From assembly GCF_003722355.1 (NCBI RefSeq), contig NZ_QWDD01000001.1, forward strand, positions 1,984,001-2,048,000: 64,000 nt of DNA. Reading direction: 5' to 3'. Positions 1 to 8,565 of the stretch are shown piece by piece (position 1 is the first letter of the stretch; the number at the start of each line of letters is the position of its first letter). Below the pieces are notes generated by a model. The model did no database searches and was not told the origin of the DNA. It saw only the letters and a list, made by a program, of their open reading frames with translations. The position numbers and the translations under genes were made by a program. This DNA is from Methylocystis hirsuta (GTDB lineage: Bacteria; Pseudomonadota; Alphaproteobacteria; Rhizobiales; Beijerinckiaceae).

Positions 1-2
1 CG

Positions 3-506
3 TGCGCGTCCCGTGCGGAAGAGGTCGCGACGGGATTGCGCGCGCTCGTCGACGCGGAGCTCGATCATCTGGAGCGGAATTGGCCGCGGGACCTGCCGAG
101 CGGCGTCATTCACGCCGATCTCTTCCCCGACAATGTTTTCTTTCTCGGCGAGCGCATCTCGGGGCTGATCGACTTCTATTTCGCCTGCACCGACGCCTAC
201 GCCTACGATCTGGCGATCTGCCTGAACGCCTGGTGCTTTGACGCCGAGCATCGCTATCAACCGGACAAGGGCGCCGCGCTGCTCGACGCCTATCGGCGGA
301 TTCGGCCGCTCTCCTCCGCCGAGATCGAGGCCTTTCCGACGCTCGCGCGCGGCGCCGCGCTGCGTTTTCTGCTCACCCGCTACGTCGACTGGCTCAACGT
401 GCCGCCGGGCGCGCTGGTGCGTCCCAAGGATCCGCGCGAATATCTCGCCAAGCTCCGGTTTCACCAGTCCGCCGCCGATGCGCGCGTCTACGGAGTCGGT
501 GCATGA
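3..506 (+). CDS. thrB: Homoserine kinase, 3' part (APH-fold, ThrB type II)
   Basis: Open from the window edge, so the N-terminus is missing. About 167 C-terminal residues are present. The segment [14 protein letters not shown] is the catalytic loop of aminoglycoside-phosphotransferase-fold kinases (HxDxxxxN), and [19 protein letters not shown] carries the metal-binding Asp of the DFG-equivalent. This loop and the length fit the alphaproteobacterial homoserine kinase, which phosphorylates homoserine in threonine synthesis. The stop overlaps the start of rnhA in an ATGA, a common alphaproteobacterial order. A choline/ethanolamine-kinase relative is possible, but the neighbour favours ThrB. Confidence 0.85.
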   Translation, partial: CASRAEEVATGLRALVDAELDHLERNWPRDLPSGVIHADLFPDNVFFLGERISGLIDFYFACTDAYAYDLAICLNAWCFDAEHRYQPDKGAALLDAYRRIRPLSSAEIEAFPTLARGAALRFLLTRYVDWLNVPPGALVRPKDPREYLAKLRFHQSAADARVYGVGA

Positions 507-979
507 CGCTCGGCGTCGAGATCTGGACCGACGGCGCCTGCTCGGGCAATCCGGGGCCGGGCGGCTGGGGCGCGATTCTCCGCTTTGGCGATCGCGAAAG
601 AGAGATCAACGGCGGCGAGCCGCTCACCACCAATAATCGCATGGAGCTGATGGCGGCGATCATCGCGCTTGAAACGCTCACGCGTCCATGCGCGGTCGAT
701 CTGCATACCGATTCGCAATATTTGCGCAGCGGTGTCACCTCATGGATCGCCGGATGGAAAGCGCGCGGCTGGCGCACCGCCGACCGAAAGCCGGTCAAGA
801 ACGTCGATCTGTGGCAAAGGCTCGAAGCGGCGGCGGAGCGGCATGACGTCGACTGGCATTGGGTCAAAGGCCATTCGGGCCATGACATGAACGAGCGCGC
901 CGACGAACTGGCGCGCGCCGGCATGGCGCCTTTCCTCCCCGGCAGACCGCCTGCAAGCGCGCGCTTTTCATCGAGATAG
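503..979 (+). CDS. rnhA: Ribonuclease HI
   Basis: This 158-residue protein has the full RNase HI active site: D10 in TDGAC, E48 in NNRMELMA, D70 in HTDSQY, H124 and D134 in [14 protein letters not shown]. It hydrolyses RNA in RNA-DNA hybrids in the cytoplasm. Length matches the family. The start overlaps the thrB stop by 4 nt, indicating translational coupling. The last 20 residues ([13 protein letters not shown] region) are a non-conserved tail. Confidence 0.97.
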   Translation: MTLGVEIWTDGACSGNPGPGGWGAILRFGDREREINGGEPLTTNNRMELMAAIIALETLTRPCAVDLHTDSQYLRSGVTSWIAGWKARGWRTADRKPVKNVDLWQRLEAAAERHDVDWHWVKGHSGHDMNERADELARAGMAPFLPGRPPASARFSSR

Positions 980-1171
980 CCTTGTCGAAGAGCGGGCGAA
1001 GCCTATTTCACAGTCGACCAGGACTCTTCTTCGCCTTTGGGGAGCGCGGCGCGGCCGCGTTCCCCATTTTTGTTCGCCATCATATTGACACGTCGCCACG
1101 CAAAAGGACCATGTGCAGTTACAGTATGCGCGTCTTCGCTGATTCTCTCTTCGATGGAGGGCAAGACGCCG

Positions 1172-2920
1172 ATGCATCTTCCCAAAAAATGGTGGATTGG
1201 ACTGCCTGTCCTTTTTGGACTGGCCTATTTTGCGCAGGGCGCGTTGACGCCTCGTCTAGAGGACGATCTGCGCGCTGCCATCTTGTCGCGAGTCGCACAG
1301 TCGCCTGACGCGATCGACAGGCCAGAGGTCCGCATCTCGGGCCGTGACGTCGTCCTCGCCGGCATTTCGCTGTCGCCTGATGTGAAAGCTCAGCTTCTGG
1401 CGGCGTTAGGCGTTGAAACGCCAGCGCGGCGCATCATTGACGCGACGCAGCCTCTCTCGCGCGCAACGCCCTTCGTGCTGCGACTCGAACGCCGCGGCGG
1501 CAAGGCCATGATCTCGGGCAACCTCCCGCCGACGGGCGCGCGCGAAAGGCTGCGCGCCGAGATCGCCGCCTTAGGCCTGGAAGTGTCGGACTCCGCCGCC
1601 TACGCCGACGGCGCGCCGCAATCCTTCCCCGATCTCGCGTCCTTCGCCGTGCGCCGCCTCGCCGAACTCGATCCCGCGACGACGACGATGACCGACGCGA
1701 CTCTGGCTGTTTCCGGCGAAGCGCGCAGCGCGGCCGATTACGAGAAGGCGCTCGCCGCGCTCAAGGCGTCGCCGTTTAAGAGCGCGGTAAAAGTTGAAGT
1801 ATCGCCGCCGCGTGTTTCTCCCTACGTGTTTTCAGCGGCGGCGCGCGACGGCGTCATCAGCCTCTCCGGCCACCTGCCGAGCGACGATCTGCGCAAACAG
1901 GTCATCGCTATGGCGGCCTCCGTGGGCGCCGGCGCCGCGGTCAGCGACGCGACCGAGCTTGGCGCCGGCGCGCCGGCCGGAGACTTCGCCGGAGCGCTTG
2001 CGTTCGCGGTCAGCGAGCTCGGCAAGTTGTCGCAAGGCAAAGTCGCGGTATCCGACGGCAAGATCATCATCGAAGGGCAGGGGCGCCAGAACATATTGGG
2101 CGAGACGATCCGGGCCGATGCGAAAGCGCGGTTGCCTTCGGGATTTGAGATCGCGCGGCTCGACGTCATGGCGGGTCCGATGACGCCGTATGTTTTCAGC
2201 GCCCAGCGCGCCGGCGGAGACGTTACGCTCACCGGCTATGCGCCGGATGAGGCCGTCCGTAACCGCCTCGTCGAAACCGCGCGCAGGAACTTCTTCGACG
2301 CGAAGGTCGTTGATCGGCTCATGATCGCGAAAGGCGCGCCGCAAAACTTCGCGGAAGCGACGGATCATTCCCTGGCCGCATTGGCGCGGCTCGACGAAGG
2401 CAAGCTCGCGGTCAGCGACTCGAATATCTCGCTCGCCGGCGTCGCGCGTCATCAGAGCGCACGGGCCGAGATCGCGGCGAGCTTCGCCGATACGCTTCCG
2501 CAGAGTTTCCGCGGCGAGGCGCAACTGTCGACACGCATCGTCGGATCGCCGCTCGATGCAAGCCAGTGCGCCGCAGCGCTCTCCGAGCTTCTCGCCAAAT
2601 CGCCAATCGTCTTTCCGTCCGACGATTCGGCGATCGCCGCTGAATCCGCGCCTCTCATCGATGCGATCGCCGCGACGGCGCTGCGCTGCCCGGGCACGAC
2701 TTTCGAAATCGCGGCGCACACCGACAACGTGGGCATTGCCGAAGTGAATCTGGGGCGCAGCAAGCGTCGCGCGCAGGCGGTCGTCGAACGCCTGGCGAAG
2801 GCCGGACTCGACCCGTTCAGAATAATCGCCGTCGGCTATGGCGGCGAGCGCCCAATCGCTTCCAATGACAGCGACGAAAATCGCGCGCGCAATCGCCGCG
2901 TCGAAATCGTCGTCAAGTAG
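1172..2920 (+). CDS. BON-repeat / OmpA-family envelope protein
   Basis: This reads as 582 residues from the ATG at 1172, which has GGAGG about 10 nt upstream; in-frame ATGs at 1154 and 1037 are less likely. A single N-terminal membrane segment (IGLPVLFGLAYFAQGAL) is followed by four or five repeats of about 110 residues. Each contains a 'SPYVFSA.R.GG.VTLSGYxPDE..R' motif, as in BON-like phospholipid-binding modules. The last 110 residues are an OmpA C-terminal peptidoglycan-binding domain (HTDN near the start, NRRVEIVVK at the end). It is probably an inner-membrane-anchored periplasmic protein that contacts the cell wall. It is followed 21 nt later by the HhH membrane protein. Confidence 0.85.
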   Translation: MHLPKKWWIGLPVLFGLAYFAQGALTPRLEDDLRAAILSRVAQSPDAIDRPEVRISGRDVVLAGISLSPDVKAQLLAALGVETPARRIIDATQPLSRATPFVLRLERRGGKAMISGNLPPTGARERLRAEIAALGLEVSDSAAYADGAPQSFPDLASFAVRRLAELDPATTTMTDATLAVSGEARSAADYEKALAALKASPFKSAVKVEVSPPRVSPYVFSAAARDGVISLSGHLPSDDLRKQVIAMAASVGAGAAVSDATELGAGAPAGDFAGALAFAVSELGKLSQGKVAVSDGKIIIEGQGRQNILGETIRADAKARLPSGFEIARLDVMAGPMTPYVFSAQRAGGDVTLTGYAPDEAVRNRLVETARRNFFDAKVVDRLMIAKGAPQNFAEATDHSLAALARLDEGKLAVSDSNISLAGVARHQSARAEIAASFADTLPQSFRGEAQLSTRIVGSPLDASQCAAALSELLAKSPIVFPSDDSAIAAESAPLIDAIAATALRCPGTTFEIAAHTDNVGIAEVNLGRSKRRAQAVVERLAKAGLDPFRIIAVGYGGERPIASNDSDENRARNRRVEIVVK

Positions 2921-2941
2921 CGCCAGAGAAGGAGACTGCAG

Positions 2942-3739
2942 ATGTCCTACTTGCTGACGCTTGGCTGGCCTTGGTTCGCCGCCGCCTGTGCGCTTGGCGC
3001 GCTTGCCGGCTATGTGACGACCTCGCGGGCGAAGGACGCCCCTGCGGCGCCCGGCTGGAACGTTATCGCGATCGCGGTGACGCTCGGCGCGGGCGCGGCC
3101 GCCTCCTGGCTGGGGCTCCTTGACGGGCGCGCCGCGCTGACGATGGACGTGTCGCTGATCGCGGCGCTCGCTTATCTCGTCGGTCTGCCGGTTGGCGCCG
3201 CGCTCAAGACGACGCAGGACGCGCCCGCTTATGCCGGCAAGCGGCCGATCGTTGTACTGCGCGGCGCGACGCGCGACGTTTACGAATCGACCGTCGCGCC
3301 GTCGCCCGAACCGCAAGATGAGCAAGATGCGCAAGATGAGATTGTCGCGACTGCGCAGCCAGCGACGCAGAGGAGCGTTGAGCCGGCGCTAGAGGCGGCG
3401 GCTTCAGCCGCCAAGGCGCTGAACGAAAAAGCCGCGCAAATGCGCGCGCCGAGCGGCAAAATGGCGCCGGGCGCTCCGCCTGCCGCGCTTCCCGCGCCAC
3501 GCAACGGCGCGGCGGACGATCTTGCAAAAATCAAGGGCGTCGGACCAAAGAGCGTCGAGAAGCTGCACGCGCTCGGGGTTTTCCATTATGATCAGATCGC
3601 CGGCTGGAGCGACGACAACATCAAATGGATCGAGGCGTCGATCGGCGCGGCGGGGCGGGTGAAGCGCAACGGATGGATCGAGCAGGCGCAAGCGCTGAGC
3701 GGGGGCGCCTCGGCTGATCGCAACGCCGACGCGGCATAA
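2942..3739 (+). CDS. Membrane protein with C-terminal helix-hairpin-helix (FEN1-like) domain
   Basis: A 265-residue protein with three N-terminal hydrophobic segments (about residues 5-22, 35-55 and 62-85), an Ala/Pro/Glu-rich linker and a C-terminal domain. The domain begins DDLAKIKGVGPKSVEKLHALGVFHYDQIA and contains the IxGVGPxxxxxLxxxGI helix-hairpin-helix signature of COG3743-type proteins. Known relatives are fused to membrane segments or ribosomal L21; no enzymatic function is established. AGGAG lies 8 nt upstream. Same strand and close spacing suggest co-transcription with the OmpA-type gene. Confidence 0.8.
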   Translation: MSYLLTLGWPWFAAACALGALAGYVTTSRAKDAPAAPGWNVIAIAVTLGAGAAASWLGLLDGRAALTMDVSLIAALAYLVGLPVGAALKTTQDAPAYAGKRPIVVLRGATRDVYESTVAPSPEPQDEQDAQDEIVATAQPATQRSVEPALEAAASAAKALNEKAAQMRAPSGKMAPGAPPAALPAPRNGAADDLAKIKGVGPKSVEKLHALGVFHYDQIAGWSDDNIKWIEASIGAAGRVKRNGWIEQAQALSGGASADRNADAA

Positions 3740-3762
3740 AGCGCCGGCAGAAGGACGAGTTC

Positions 3763-4554
3763 GTGCGTATGCGTATGTGTCTGAGCTTCGTCCTCATCTG
3801 CGTCGCGTCATTGTCCACCCAAGACCTCCGCGCGCAGGACATGCTGCAAGGCGTCGATCTTGCGCAGCCGGCATATTCCAAGGCTGAATTGACGCGCGCC
3901 GACATCGAAGCGGCGCTGCTGCATCGCAAGAGCGGACATAAAATCGATCTTTCAGAAAAGAGCCTCAACGGGCTCGATCTTTCCGGACTCGATCTGCACG
4001 GCGTCGATTTTCGTGCCGCCCGCATGAACAAGACATCGCTCGCCGGCGCGCGGCTCGACAACGCGAACCTTGACCAAGCCTGGCTGATCGAAGCCGACCT
4101 CACCGGCGCATCGCTGAAGGGGGCGCACGCCTTCGCTGCGCAAATGCAGCGTATGCGGGCCGACCGCGCGGACTTCGCGCATGCGCGTCTCGCCGGCGAT
4201 TTGACCGGCGCATCGGCGCGCGGCGCCAATTTCAGCGAGGCGGATCTCTCCGCCGACATGAAGAACCAGTCGATGGGATTGATGCGCGCGGTGCTGCGGT
4301 CGGCCGTGCTCGAAGGCGCGCGTTTTCACAAGGCCAATCTCGCGAGCGCCGACCTGCGCTTCGCGCGCGCCGCGGGCGCGGATTTTTCCGAGGCGAATCT
4401 GAAGGGCGCCGACGCCGCCGGCGCGGATTTGACTGGCGTAAACTGGACCGGCGCCATGACTGACGGTCTCGATCTCGATTCCGCGCAAATAGACGCCGCC
4501 GCCGGGGGCGCGCTCGCGGGCGCGCAAAACATCGATCGCGCCCGCGTGAAATGA
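3763..4554 (+). CDS. Secreted pentapeptide-repeat protein
   Basis: A 263-residue protein with a signal peptide (MRMRMCLSFVLICVASLSTQDLRAQ) and roughly 30 A(D/N)LxxA pentapeptide repeats from residue about 65 to 255, for example NGLDLSGLDLHGVDFRAA. These fold as a right-handed quadrilateral beta-helix; specific function cannot be inferred. GTG at 3763 is 7 nt from AGAAGGA and is the best-placed start; ATG 3769 and 3775 are alternatives. It overlaps the ROK kinase start by 4 nt (ATGA). Confidence 0.82.
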   Translation: MRMRMCLSFVLICVASLSTQDLRAQDMLQGVDLAQPAYSKAELTRADIEAALLHRKSGHKIDLSEKSLNGLDLSGLDLHGVDFRAARMNKTSLAGARLDNANLDQAWLIEADLTGASLKGAHAFAAQMQRMRADRADFAHARLAGDLTGASARGANFSEADLSADMKNQSMGLMRAVLRSAVLEGARFHKANLASADLRFARAAGADFSEANLKGADAAGADLTGVNWTGAMTDGLDLDSAQIDAAAGGALAGAQNIDRARVK

Positions 4555-5477
4555 CGCGCGACGTTATCCGCATCGGCGTTGATCTCGGCGGCACCAAAAT
4601 CGAGGCGATCGCGCTCGACGCCGCGGGCGAGACGCTGGCGCGTCGCCGCGTCGCGACGCCCGCCGACGATTATGAAGCGATCGTCGAAGCCGTCGCGACC
4701 CTCGTGCGCGATATCGAATCGAACATCGGGCGGCGCGGCGTCGTGGGCGTCGGCGCGCCTGGCGCGATCTCGACGCATACCGGCCTCGTGAAAAACTCCA
4801 ACACGGCCGTCGTCAACGGTAAGCCGCTCGACGTCGATCTCGCGCAGGCGCTTCGACGCCCGGTGCGCGTCGCCAATGACGCCAATTGTTTCGCGCTGTC
4901 GGAGGCGATCGACGGCGCCGGCCGCGGCGCTAGCGTGGTGTTCGGCGCCATTCTTGGCACCGGCGTCGGCGGCGGCGTCATCGTCAACGGAAAGATCCTC
5001 GAGGGGCGCAATCGCGTCGCCGGCGAATGGGGCCATACGCCGCTGCCGTGGATGACTGCGGAAGAATATCCCGGGAGCCCCTGCTTTTGCGGGCACAGCG
5101 GCTGCATCGAGACGTTTCTTTGCGGCGCCGGCCTTTCGCGCGACTATGAGACGCGCGCCGGCGCGCGGCGTCCTGCGAGCGAAATCGCCGCGCTGGCGGA
5201 CTCCGGCGACCCCGCTGCGCGGGCAAGCCTCGATTGCTATCAGGACCGTCTGGCGCGGGCGTTGGCGGTGGTCGTCGATCTCATCGATCCTGACGTCATC
5301 GTGCTCGGCGGCGGACTTTCCAACATCTCGCGGATCTATGAGGGACTGGCGGCGCGCGTGGGGGAGGACGCCGTCACCGACGCTTTCGATACGAAAATCC
5401 TGCCGAATGCGCATGGCGACTCGGGCGGCGTGCGCGGCGCCGCATGGCTATGGGGCGCCGGCGAGACCGACCAGTGA
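4551..5477 (+). CDS. ROK-family sugar kinase (fructokinase/glucokinase-like)
   Basis: A 308-residue protein. DLGGTK at residues 11-16 is the ATP phosphate-binding loop, ANDANCFALSE and GVGGG..NG.I are ROK signatures, and the zinc motif reads CFCGHSGCIETFLCGAGL (CxCGxxGCxE). It should phosphorylate a hexose such as fructose, glucose or N-acetylglucosamine using ATP; the sugar cannot be read from sequence. The ATGA overlap with the pentapeptide gene indicates coupling. Confidence 0.9.
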   Translation: MTRDVIRIGVDLGGTKIEAIALDAAGETLARRRVATPADDYEAIVEAVATLVRDIESNIGRRGVVGVGAPGAISTHTGLVKNSNTAVVNGKPLDVDLAQALRRPVRVANDANCFALSEAIDGAGRGASVVFGAILGTGVGGGVIVNGKILEGRNRVAGEWGHTPLPWMTAEEYPGSPCFCGHSGCIETFLCGAGLSRDYETRAGARRPASEIAALADSGDPAARASLDCYQDRLARALAVVVDLIDPDVIVLGGGLSNISRIYEGLAARVGEDAVTDAFDTKILPNAHGDSGGVRGAAWLWGAGETDQ

Positions 5478-5606
5478 ATTGCATGTTTGGAGGCCGCCGA
5501 GGCGCGCCTCGCGCGCAGCTTGCGTCGGTGCCGTTCCCTCCGGCCTCGCGCCGGTGTATGCCGAAGGAATCGCGGCGGCTGCGGCGAGCGTGAGGGGGAG
5601 TTTGCG

Positions 5607-6410
5607 ATGGGCGCCGCCGGAGATCGGCAGAATCACGGGAAGAAGCCGTGCGCCCATTTGGCTTTTCTCGCCTCTGGCGCGCCGGAGGCGGAGGAGTCGC
5701 GCCAGCGCCTCATTGAAAAATACGGCGACTGCCCGCCTGAGGAGGCCGATTGCATCGTCGCGCTCGGGGGTGACGGCCTCATGCTTCGCACGCTGCATCG
5801 GTTCATGGACGCCGGCAAGCCGATCTACGGCATGAATCGCGGCTCCGTCGGCTTTCTGATGAACCAGTATCGCGAGACGGGGCTGCGCAAGCGCATCGCC
5901 GAGGCCAAGCCTTCGATCATTCACCCCTTGCTGATGCATGCCGTCAATGTGCGCGGCGACGAATTTTCGGCGCACGCCATCAACGAGGTGTCGCTGTTGC
6001 GCCAGACGTCGCAGATCGCGAAGCTGCGCATTCTGGTCAACGGCCAGGAGCGGTTGCCGGAACTCGTCACCGATGGCGTGCTGGTGTCGACGCCCGCCGG
6101 CTCCACCGCCTACAATCTTTCCGCCAATGGTCCGATCCTGCCGCTCGATGCGCCGCTGATGGCCTTAACGCCAATCTCCGCCTTCCGACCGCGCCGCTGG
6201 CATGGCGCTCTGCTGCCCGACCTCGCAAAGGTGCGGATCGAGGTCCTCGAAGCGGCGAAGCGGCCCGTCTCCGTCGTCGCCGATCATGACGAATTTCGCG
6301 ACCTTGCTTATGTGGACGTTGTGATGGACCACGCCACCAGTCTGATCCTGCTCCATGATGCGGGCCATTCGCTGGAAGAGCGAATCCTGCGCGAGCAGTT
6401 CGGATACTAG
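5607..6410 (+). CDS. nadK: NAD kinase
   Basis: 267 residues from the ATG at 5607, which has AGGGGGA about 7 nt upstream; the frame is open back to 5487 but without family similarity. It has the GGDG motif ([10 protein letters not shown]), [11 protein letters not shown], and the NAD-binding [23 protein letters not shown] segment. It phosphorylates NAD to NADP in the cytoplasm. The length fits alphaproteobacterial NadK. The 129-bp gap before it shows no other gene. Confidence 0.95.
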   Translation: MGAAGDRQNHGKKPCAHLAFLASGAPEAEESRQRLIEKYGDCPPEEADCIVALGGDGLMLRTLHRFMDAGKPIYGMNRGSVGFLMNQYRETGLRKRIAEAKPSIIHPLLMHAVNVRGDEFSAHAINEVSLLRQTSQIAKLRILVNGQERLPELVTDGVLVSTPAGSTAYNLSANGPILPLDAPLMALTPISAFRPRRWHGALLPDLAKVRIEVLEAAKRPVSVVADHDEFRDLAYVDVVMDHATSLILLHDAGHSLEERILREQFGY

Positions 6411-6415
6411 ACCCA

Positions 6416-6715
6416 ATGACCCAATCAGCGATCAAACCCTTCCGCCGCCACGTCTTCGTCTGCGTCAACACGCGCGACGGCCGATCCGCTTGCGAGGACC
6501 ACGGCGCAAAGGAGGCGCTGGCGAAGGTGAAGGACGCGCTCAAGGCGCTGCCCTTCGCCAAGCGCGACGGCGTGCGCCTGTCGCAGTCGGGCTGCCTCGG
6601 CCAATGCGAGCACGGTCCTGTCGCGGTCGTCTATCCTGGCGGAAAATGGATCAGCTATTCGTCGGCCGACGAGCTGATCCGCTTCGTCCTGGAGGCGATC
6701 GAGGCCCCGGACTGA
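6416..6715 (+). CDS. Thioredoxin-like [2Fe-2S] ferredoxin-domain protein
   Basis: A 99-residue protein of the thioredoxin-fold [2Fe-2S] ferredoxin type (COG3411-like). The fold start is HVFVCVNTRDG, with cysteines at CVNT, SACEDHG and SGCLGQCEHGP; the last pair is the C-terminal cluster-ligand pair. It then ends in AVVYPGGKWISYSSADEL. It presumably carries electrons or a cluster; the partner is unknown. It lies only 5 nt after nadK. Confidence 0.82.
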   Translation: MTQSAIKPFRRHVFVCVNTRDGRSACEDHGAKEALAKVKDALKALPFAKRDGVRLSQSGCLGQCEHGPVAVVYPGGKWISYSSADELIRFVLEAIEAPD

Positions 6716-6777
6716 TCAGCGGCCAGGCTGAGCATGATAGAAGAGATCCGACGTCTCCCGGAACTAGCCCAGCTCGC

Positions 6778-7506
6778 ATGCGCTCCTGTTTGATCCTAGG
6801 CTCCGACGCCAGCGATGAGGAACTCGCGGCGGCGCTCGATTGCGGCGCCGATGCGCTTTTGTTGCGGCTTGGCCCCTGCGCCGAAGACGCGACGCGGCGC
6901 GGGGCCCGCGCACGCGTCTGCGCGTTGATCGATGAGACGCGAGGCAAGAGCGCGGCGCCGAAACTCTTCGTGGAAGTGGCCTCTCTCGACAGCGATCTTG
7001 TCGAGGCCGATCTTGACGCGCTGTTCGGTCCGGGACCGGATGGCGTCTTTCTTCCATTCTGCGACGGCGCCGCGAGCGTGCAGCGCATGTCGGTGAAGCT
7101 CGCCGTGCGCGAGGCGCAAGCCGGCCTCGCCGACGGCGCGACCAGGATCGGCGCCTTTGTCGGGGGAGATCCCGCCGCGGCGTTGGCATTGCGTTCCCTT
7201 GCCGGAGCGTCGCCGCGTCTCGCGGCGCTGGCCTTCGACGAAGCTGGGCTGCGCGCGGCGCTCGGCCTCGCCTGCGGCGACGGCGCCGCCATCCAAATGG
7301 CGCGGGCGGCCGTCGTTCTGGCGGCGGCGTCGGCCGGCGTTCCGGCGCTTGCCGCGCCCGAGCAAACCGGAGGGGAGAAGGCCTATGCTGCGGCGCGCCG
7401 CGACGGTTTTCAGGGGGCGATGGCGCTTTTTCCCGGAGAGATCGCCGCCATCCACGAGGCCTTCCCGGCGGGCGAGAATCGACAAAGACCGCAATCGTCG
7501 GCATAG
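6778..7506 (+). CDS. CitE-like (HpcH/HpaI aldolase superfamily) protein, probably degenerate
   Basis: A 242-residue protein from ATG 6778. The layout resembles the citrate lyase beta/malyl-CoA lyase TIM barrel (GADALLLRLG, PDGVFLPFCDG, SPRLAALAFDEAGLRAALG). The positions that normally carry the acidic and Arg catalytic residues (LEDAV, xRiN, alIEt) read differently here (LGPCA, VEVAS, GAFVGG). At about 240 residues it is also short for the family. It is likely a non-catalytic or altered relative; function unknown. The frame is open upstream into the ferredoxin gene, but that part is a shadow. Confidence 0.55.
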   Translation: MRSCLILGSDASDEELAAALDCGADALLLRLGPCAEDATRRGARARVCALIDETRGKSAAPKLFVEVASLDSDLVEADLDALFGPGPDGVFLPFCDGAASVQRMSVKLAVREAQAGLADGATRIGAFVGGDPAAALALRSLAGASPRLAALAFDEAGLRAALGLACGDGAAIQMARAAVVLAAASAGVPALAAPEQTGGEKAYAAARRDGFQGAMALFPGEIAAIHEAFPAGENRQRPQSSA

Positions 7507-7514
7507 ACAGGACG

Positions 7515-8510
7515 ATGAAAAAGGTCCGATTGGACGCGCTTGGCCGGGTCGCCGCGGCGGCGCTCGCCGGCGCAGCGCTTCTCCCCGAGCCGACGCAAGC
7601 GCAGCAACAGCCGCCGCGCCGTCCCCATCCGCCGCATGGCGCCGGCGAGGCGGCGGGACCGGCCGCGCCGCCGACCGAAAGACGCGCCACGCTGCGGTTG
7701 AGCGCGACGCTTGCAGCCAATGACCCGCAGCCGGTCCACTCGGGCCTCGTCTGGCGCGTCTTTGAGGAGAGCGCCCAGCCGGACGGATCGCACAAGCTTG
7801 TGGCGCAATCCGAGGAGGCGATCCCGACGCTGCCGCTGCCGGACGGCTCCTATATCGTCCACGCCGCCTATGGCCTTGCCGGCGTCACGCGCCGCGTCGC
7901 CATAGAGGGCGGCAATGTGTCCGAGCGGATCGTTCTGAACGCCGGCGGGCTGAAGCTCATCGACAAGCTGGGCGACGCGCAGATCCCCGCGCAGCGGCTG
8001 TCAATTTCGATCTATGTGCCGGAACGCGGCAATTCCGAAGCGAAGCTCATTCTCGCCAACGCCAACGCCGATCAAGTGATCTGCCTCCCGGAGGGCGCCT
8101 ATCACGTCGTCTCCACTTTGCTCGACACGGGGCAGGGCGCCCAGGGCGGGACGAACCAGACCAACTCTGTGGTTACGGCGGATTTGAAAATTCCGGCCGG
8201 AAAGCTGATCGAAGCGACCCTGCGCCATCGCGCGGCGACCATGACCTTGAAGCTCGTCAAGCAGCCGGGCGGCGAGGCGCTCGCCAATACCAGCTTCTCG
8301 GTGCTCACGCCCGGCGGCGACGTCATCCGCGAGATGATCGGCGCTTTCCCGTCGCTGGTTTTGGCCGAAGGCGAATATGTCGCTATCGCGCGCCACGAGG
8401 GCAAAACCTATCAGGGCGCTTTCCGCGTGCAGTCGATCAAGGACTCGGACGTCGAAATTCTGATCCGCGATCAGCCGCGCAATCACGCGAACGACGAACT
8501 TCCACAATAA
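7515..8510 (+). CDS. Conserved secreted protein of unknown function
   Basis: A 331-residue protein with a signal peptide (MKKVRLDALGRVAAAALAGAALLPEPTQAQ) and a Pro-rich linker (QQQPPRRPHPPHGAGE). Several beta-rich repeats of about 90 residues follow, with phrases such as 'LPLPDGSYIVHAAYGLAG' and 'ICLPEGAYHVVSTL', resembling carboxypeptidase-regulatory or Ig-like modules. It is probably periplasmic. It lies 8 nt after the CitE-like gene and is transcribed toward the terminator at 8514. No specific function can be assigned. Confidence 0.7.
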   Translation: MKKVRLDALGRVAAAALAGAALLPEPTQAQQQPPRRPHPPHGAGEAAGPAAPPTERRATLRLSATLAANDPQPVHSGLVWRVFEESAQPDGSHKLVAQSEEAIPTLPLPDGSYIVHAAYGLAGVTRRVAIEGGNVSERIVLNAGGLKLIDKLGDAQIPAQRLSISIYVPERGNSEAKLILANANADQVICLPEGAYHVVSTLLDTGQGAQGGTNQTNSVVTADLKIPAGKLIEATLRHRAATMTLKLVKQPGGEALANTSFSVLTPGGDVIREMIGAFPSLVLAEGEYVAIARHEGKTYQGAFRVQSIKDSDVEILIRDQPRNHANDELPQ

Positions 8511-8513
8511 AAA

Positions 8514-8539
8514 AAGCCGCCCGGCGAACCGGGCGGCTT
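8514..8539. terminator. Bidirectional rho-independent terminator between convergent genes
   Basis: A perfect 11-bp stem (AAGCCGCCCGG / CCGGGCGGCTT) with a CGAA tetraloop. On the minus strand it is followed by a run of T residues (from the A-run at 8509-8515), making a strong terminator for the porin gene. On the plus strand the tail is TTGCTTTGG, so it is weaker for the secreted-protein gene. Confidence 0.9.
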
Positions 8540-8565
8540 GCTTTGGATGCTCTCGAAAACAGCGT

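Noticed and set aside
1832..3334. 500-residue minus-strand frame
   Set aside because: It spans two well-supported plus-strand genes and has no recognisable domain.
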